Assembly: GCF_900142885.1 (NCBI RefSeq)
Contig: NZ_FRCL01000001.1
Coordinates: 62,001-126,000, forward strand
DNA length: 64,000 nucleotides
Direction of reading: 5' to 3'
Origin: Flavobacterium xinjiangense
GTDB taxonomy: Bacteria; Bacteroidota; Bacteroidia; Flavobacteriales; Flavobacteriaceae
Position numbers and translations under genes: made by a program. Positions 63,527-64,000 of the stretch are shown one piece after another (position 1 is the first letter of the stretch; every line of letters begins with the position of its first letter). Below the pieces are notes generated by a model. That model worked only from the letters and a program-made list of their open reading frames with translations. It did no database searches and was not told the DNA's origin.

Positions 63527-64000
63527 ATGGATTTTAAAAAATTTTTACCTTGGATTATCGCAGTAGTTGTACTTATTGGAATTTACGGCTGGGTTAAAGG
63601 AATTAACAATACGGCAGTAACTTTAAACCAAAATGTTGAACAATCTTGGGGAGATGTACAAACGGCCTACCAAAGAAGAAATGACTTAATTGGAAACTTG
63701 GTGAACACCGTAAAAGGAGCCGCTGATTTTGAAAAAAGTACGTTGACAGCAGTTATCGAAGCGCGTTCTAAAGCTACTTCTGTAAAAATTGATCCAGCAA
63801 ATATTACTCCGGAACAATTAGCGGAATTCAACAAAGCGCAAAGTGGTGTGAGCAGTTCATTGTCTCGATTATTGGTTACAGTAGAACAATATCCTGATTT
63901 GAAAGCCAATCAAAATTTCTTGAAATTACAAGACGAATTGGCCAGTACAGAAAATCAAATTTTAACGGCGAGAACTCGTTTTAACGAAGCAGTAAAACCT
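63527..64000 (+). CDS. lemA: LemA family protein, 3' end outside window
   Basis: The first 158 codons are visible. An N-terminal membrane helix (WIIAVVVLIGIYGWV, about residues 9-23) is followed by the LemA start NNTAVTLNQNVEQSWGDVQTAYQRRNDLIGNLVNTVKG and PANITPEQLAEFNKAQ, QDELASTENQILTARTRFNEAV, typical of the helical LemA fold. It lies after the MerR gene. The family is widespread, of incompletely known function. Confidence 0.93.
   Translation, partial: MDFKKFLPWIIAVVVLIGIYGWVKGINNTAVTLNQNVEQSWGDVQTAYQRRNDLIGNLVNTVKGAADFEKSTLTAVIEARSKATSVKIDPANITPEQLAEFNKAQSGVSSSLSRLLVTVEQYPDLKANQNFLKLQDELASTENQILTARTRFNEAVKP

Overview
The window comes from a low-GC Bacteroidota chromosome, most likely a Flavobacterium or a close relative. 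The evidence is promoters of the TAnnTTTG type, very A-rich translation starts, large type IX secretion (T9SS) cargo proteins, GSCFA, DUF4230 and DUF5522 proteins, and the inverted-repeat elements common between flavobacterial genes. Identifications rest on motifs read by eye; no database search was run.

Positions 1-31000 hold an anaerobic nitrogen-oxide island. On the minus strand norC-norB-norQ-norD (the last cut by the window edge) encode a cytochrome-c-dependent nitric oxide reductase and its maturation factors. Divergent from it, a plus-strand run encodes the iron-sulfur repair protein Ric, anaerobic ribonucleotide reductase NrdD, a 53-residue protein carrying the NrdD glycyl-radical motif, the activase NrdG, a CopD-like membrane protein, a hemerythrin and an NsrR-like Rrf2 regulator. 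After a small cassette-like insertion come a conserved 605-residue protein of unknown function, nadA-nadB, a Crp/Fnr regulator coupled to a heme-copper-oxidase-like membrane protein, and a fasciclin lipoprotein. The minus-strand nos operon follows: cytochrome c, lipoprotein clade II NosZ, a NosB-like/NosL fusion, NosD, NosF, NosY, a cupin and a truncated globin. Four near-perfect ATGAT-N4-ATCAT boxes lie upstream of norC, the cytochrome c/nosZ operon, the crp/fnr gene, and between the 605-residue gene and nadA. Each sits at the same distance from a plausible -7 element, so one Fnr-type activator probably controls the whole island. Two related dyads flanking norC and ric look like operators for the Rrf2 repressor.

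Positions 25400-31100 carry an Spy-like periplasmic protein, hemL, a glucosaminidase, a PLP-dependent deaminase and a T9SS cargo protein. Positions 31100-32200 are a gene-free patch packed with dispersed inverted repeats. Positions 32900-50500 are three tandem, paralogous giant surface proteins (1640, 1820 and 2101 residues) with glycine-rich, GEVED, LamG and other modules, near-identical C-termini and copied terminators.

Positions 50600-64000 are mostly housekeeping: DUF5522, hutU, a DUF4136 lipoprotein, a second truncated globin, a phytase-like lipoprotein, an aromatic amino acid hydroxylase, DUF4230, GSCFA, alaS, an M23 peptidase, a MerR regulator and lemA (cut by the window edge). No nitrite or nitrate reductase gene, tRNA, rRNA, CRISPR array or transposase was seen.
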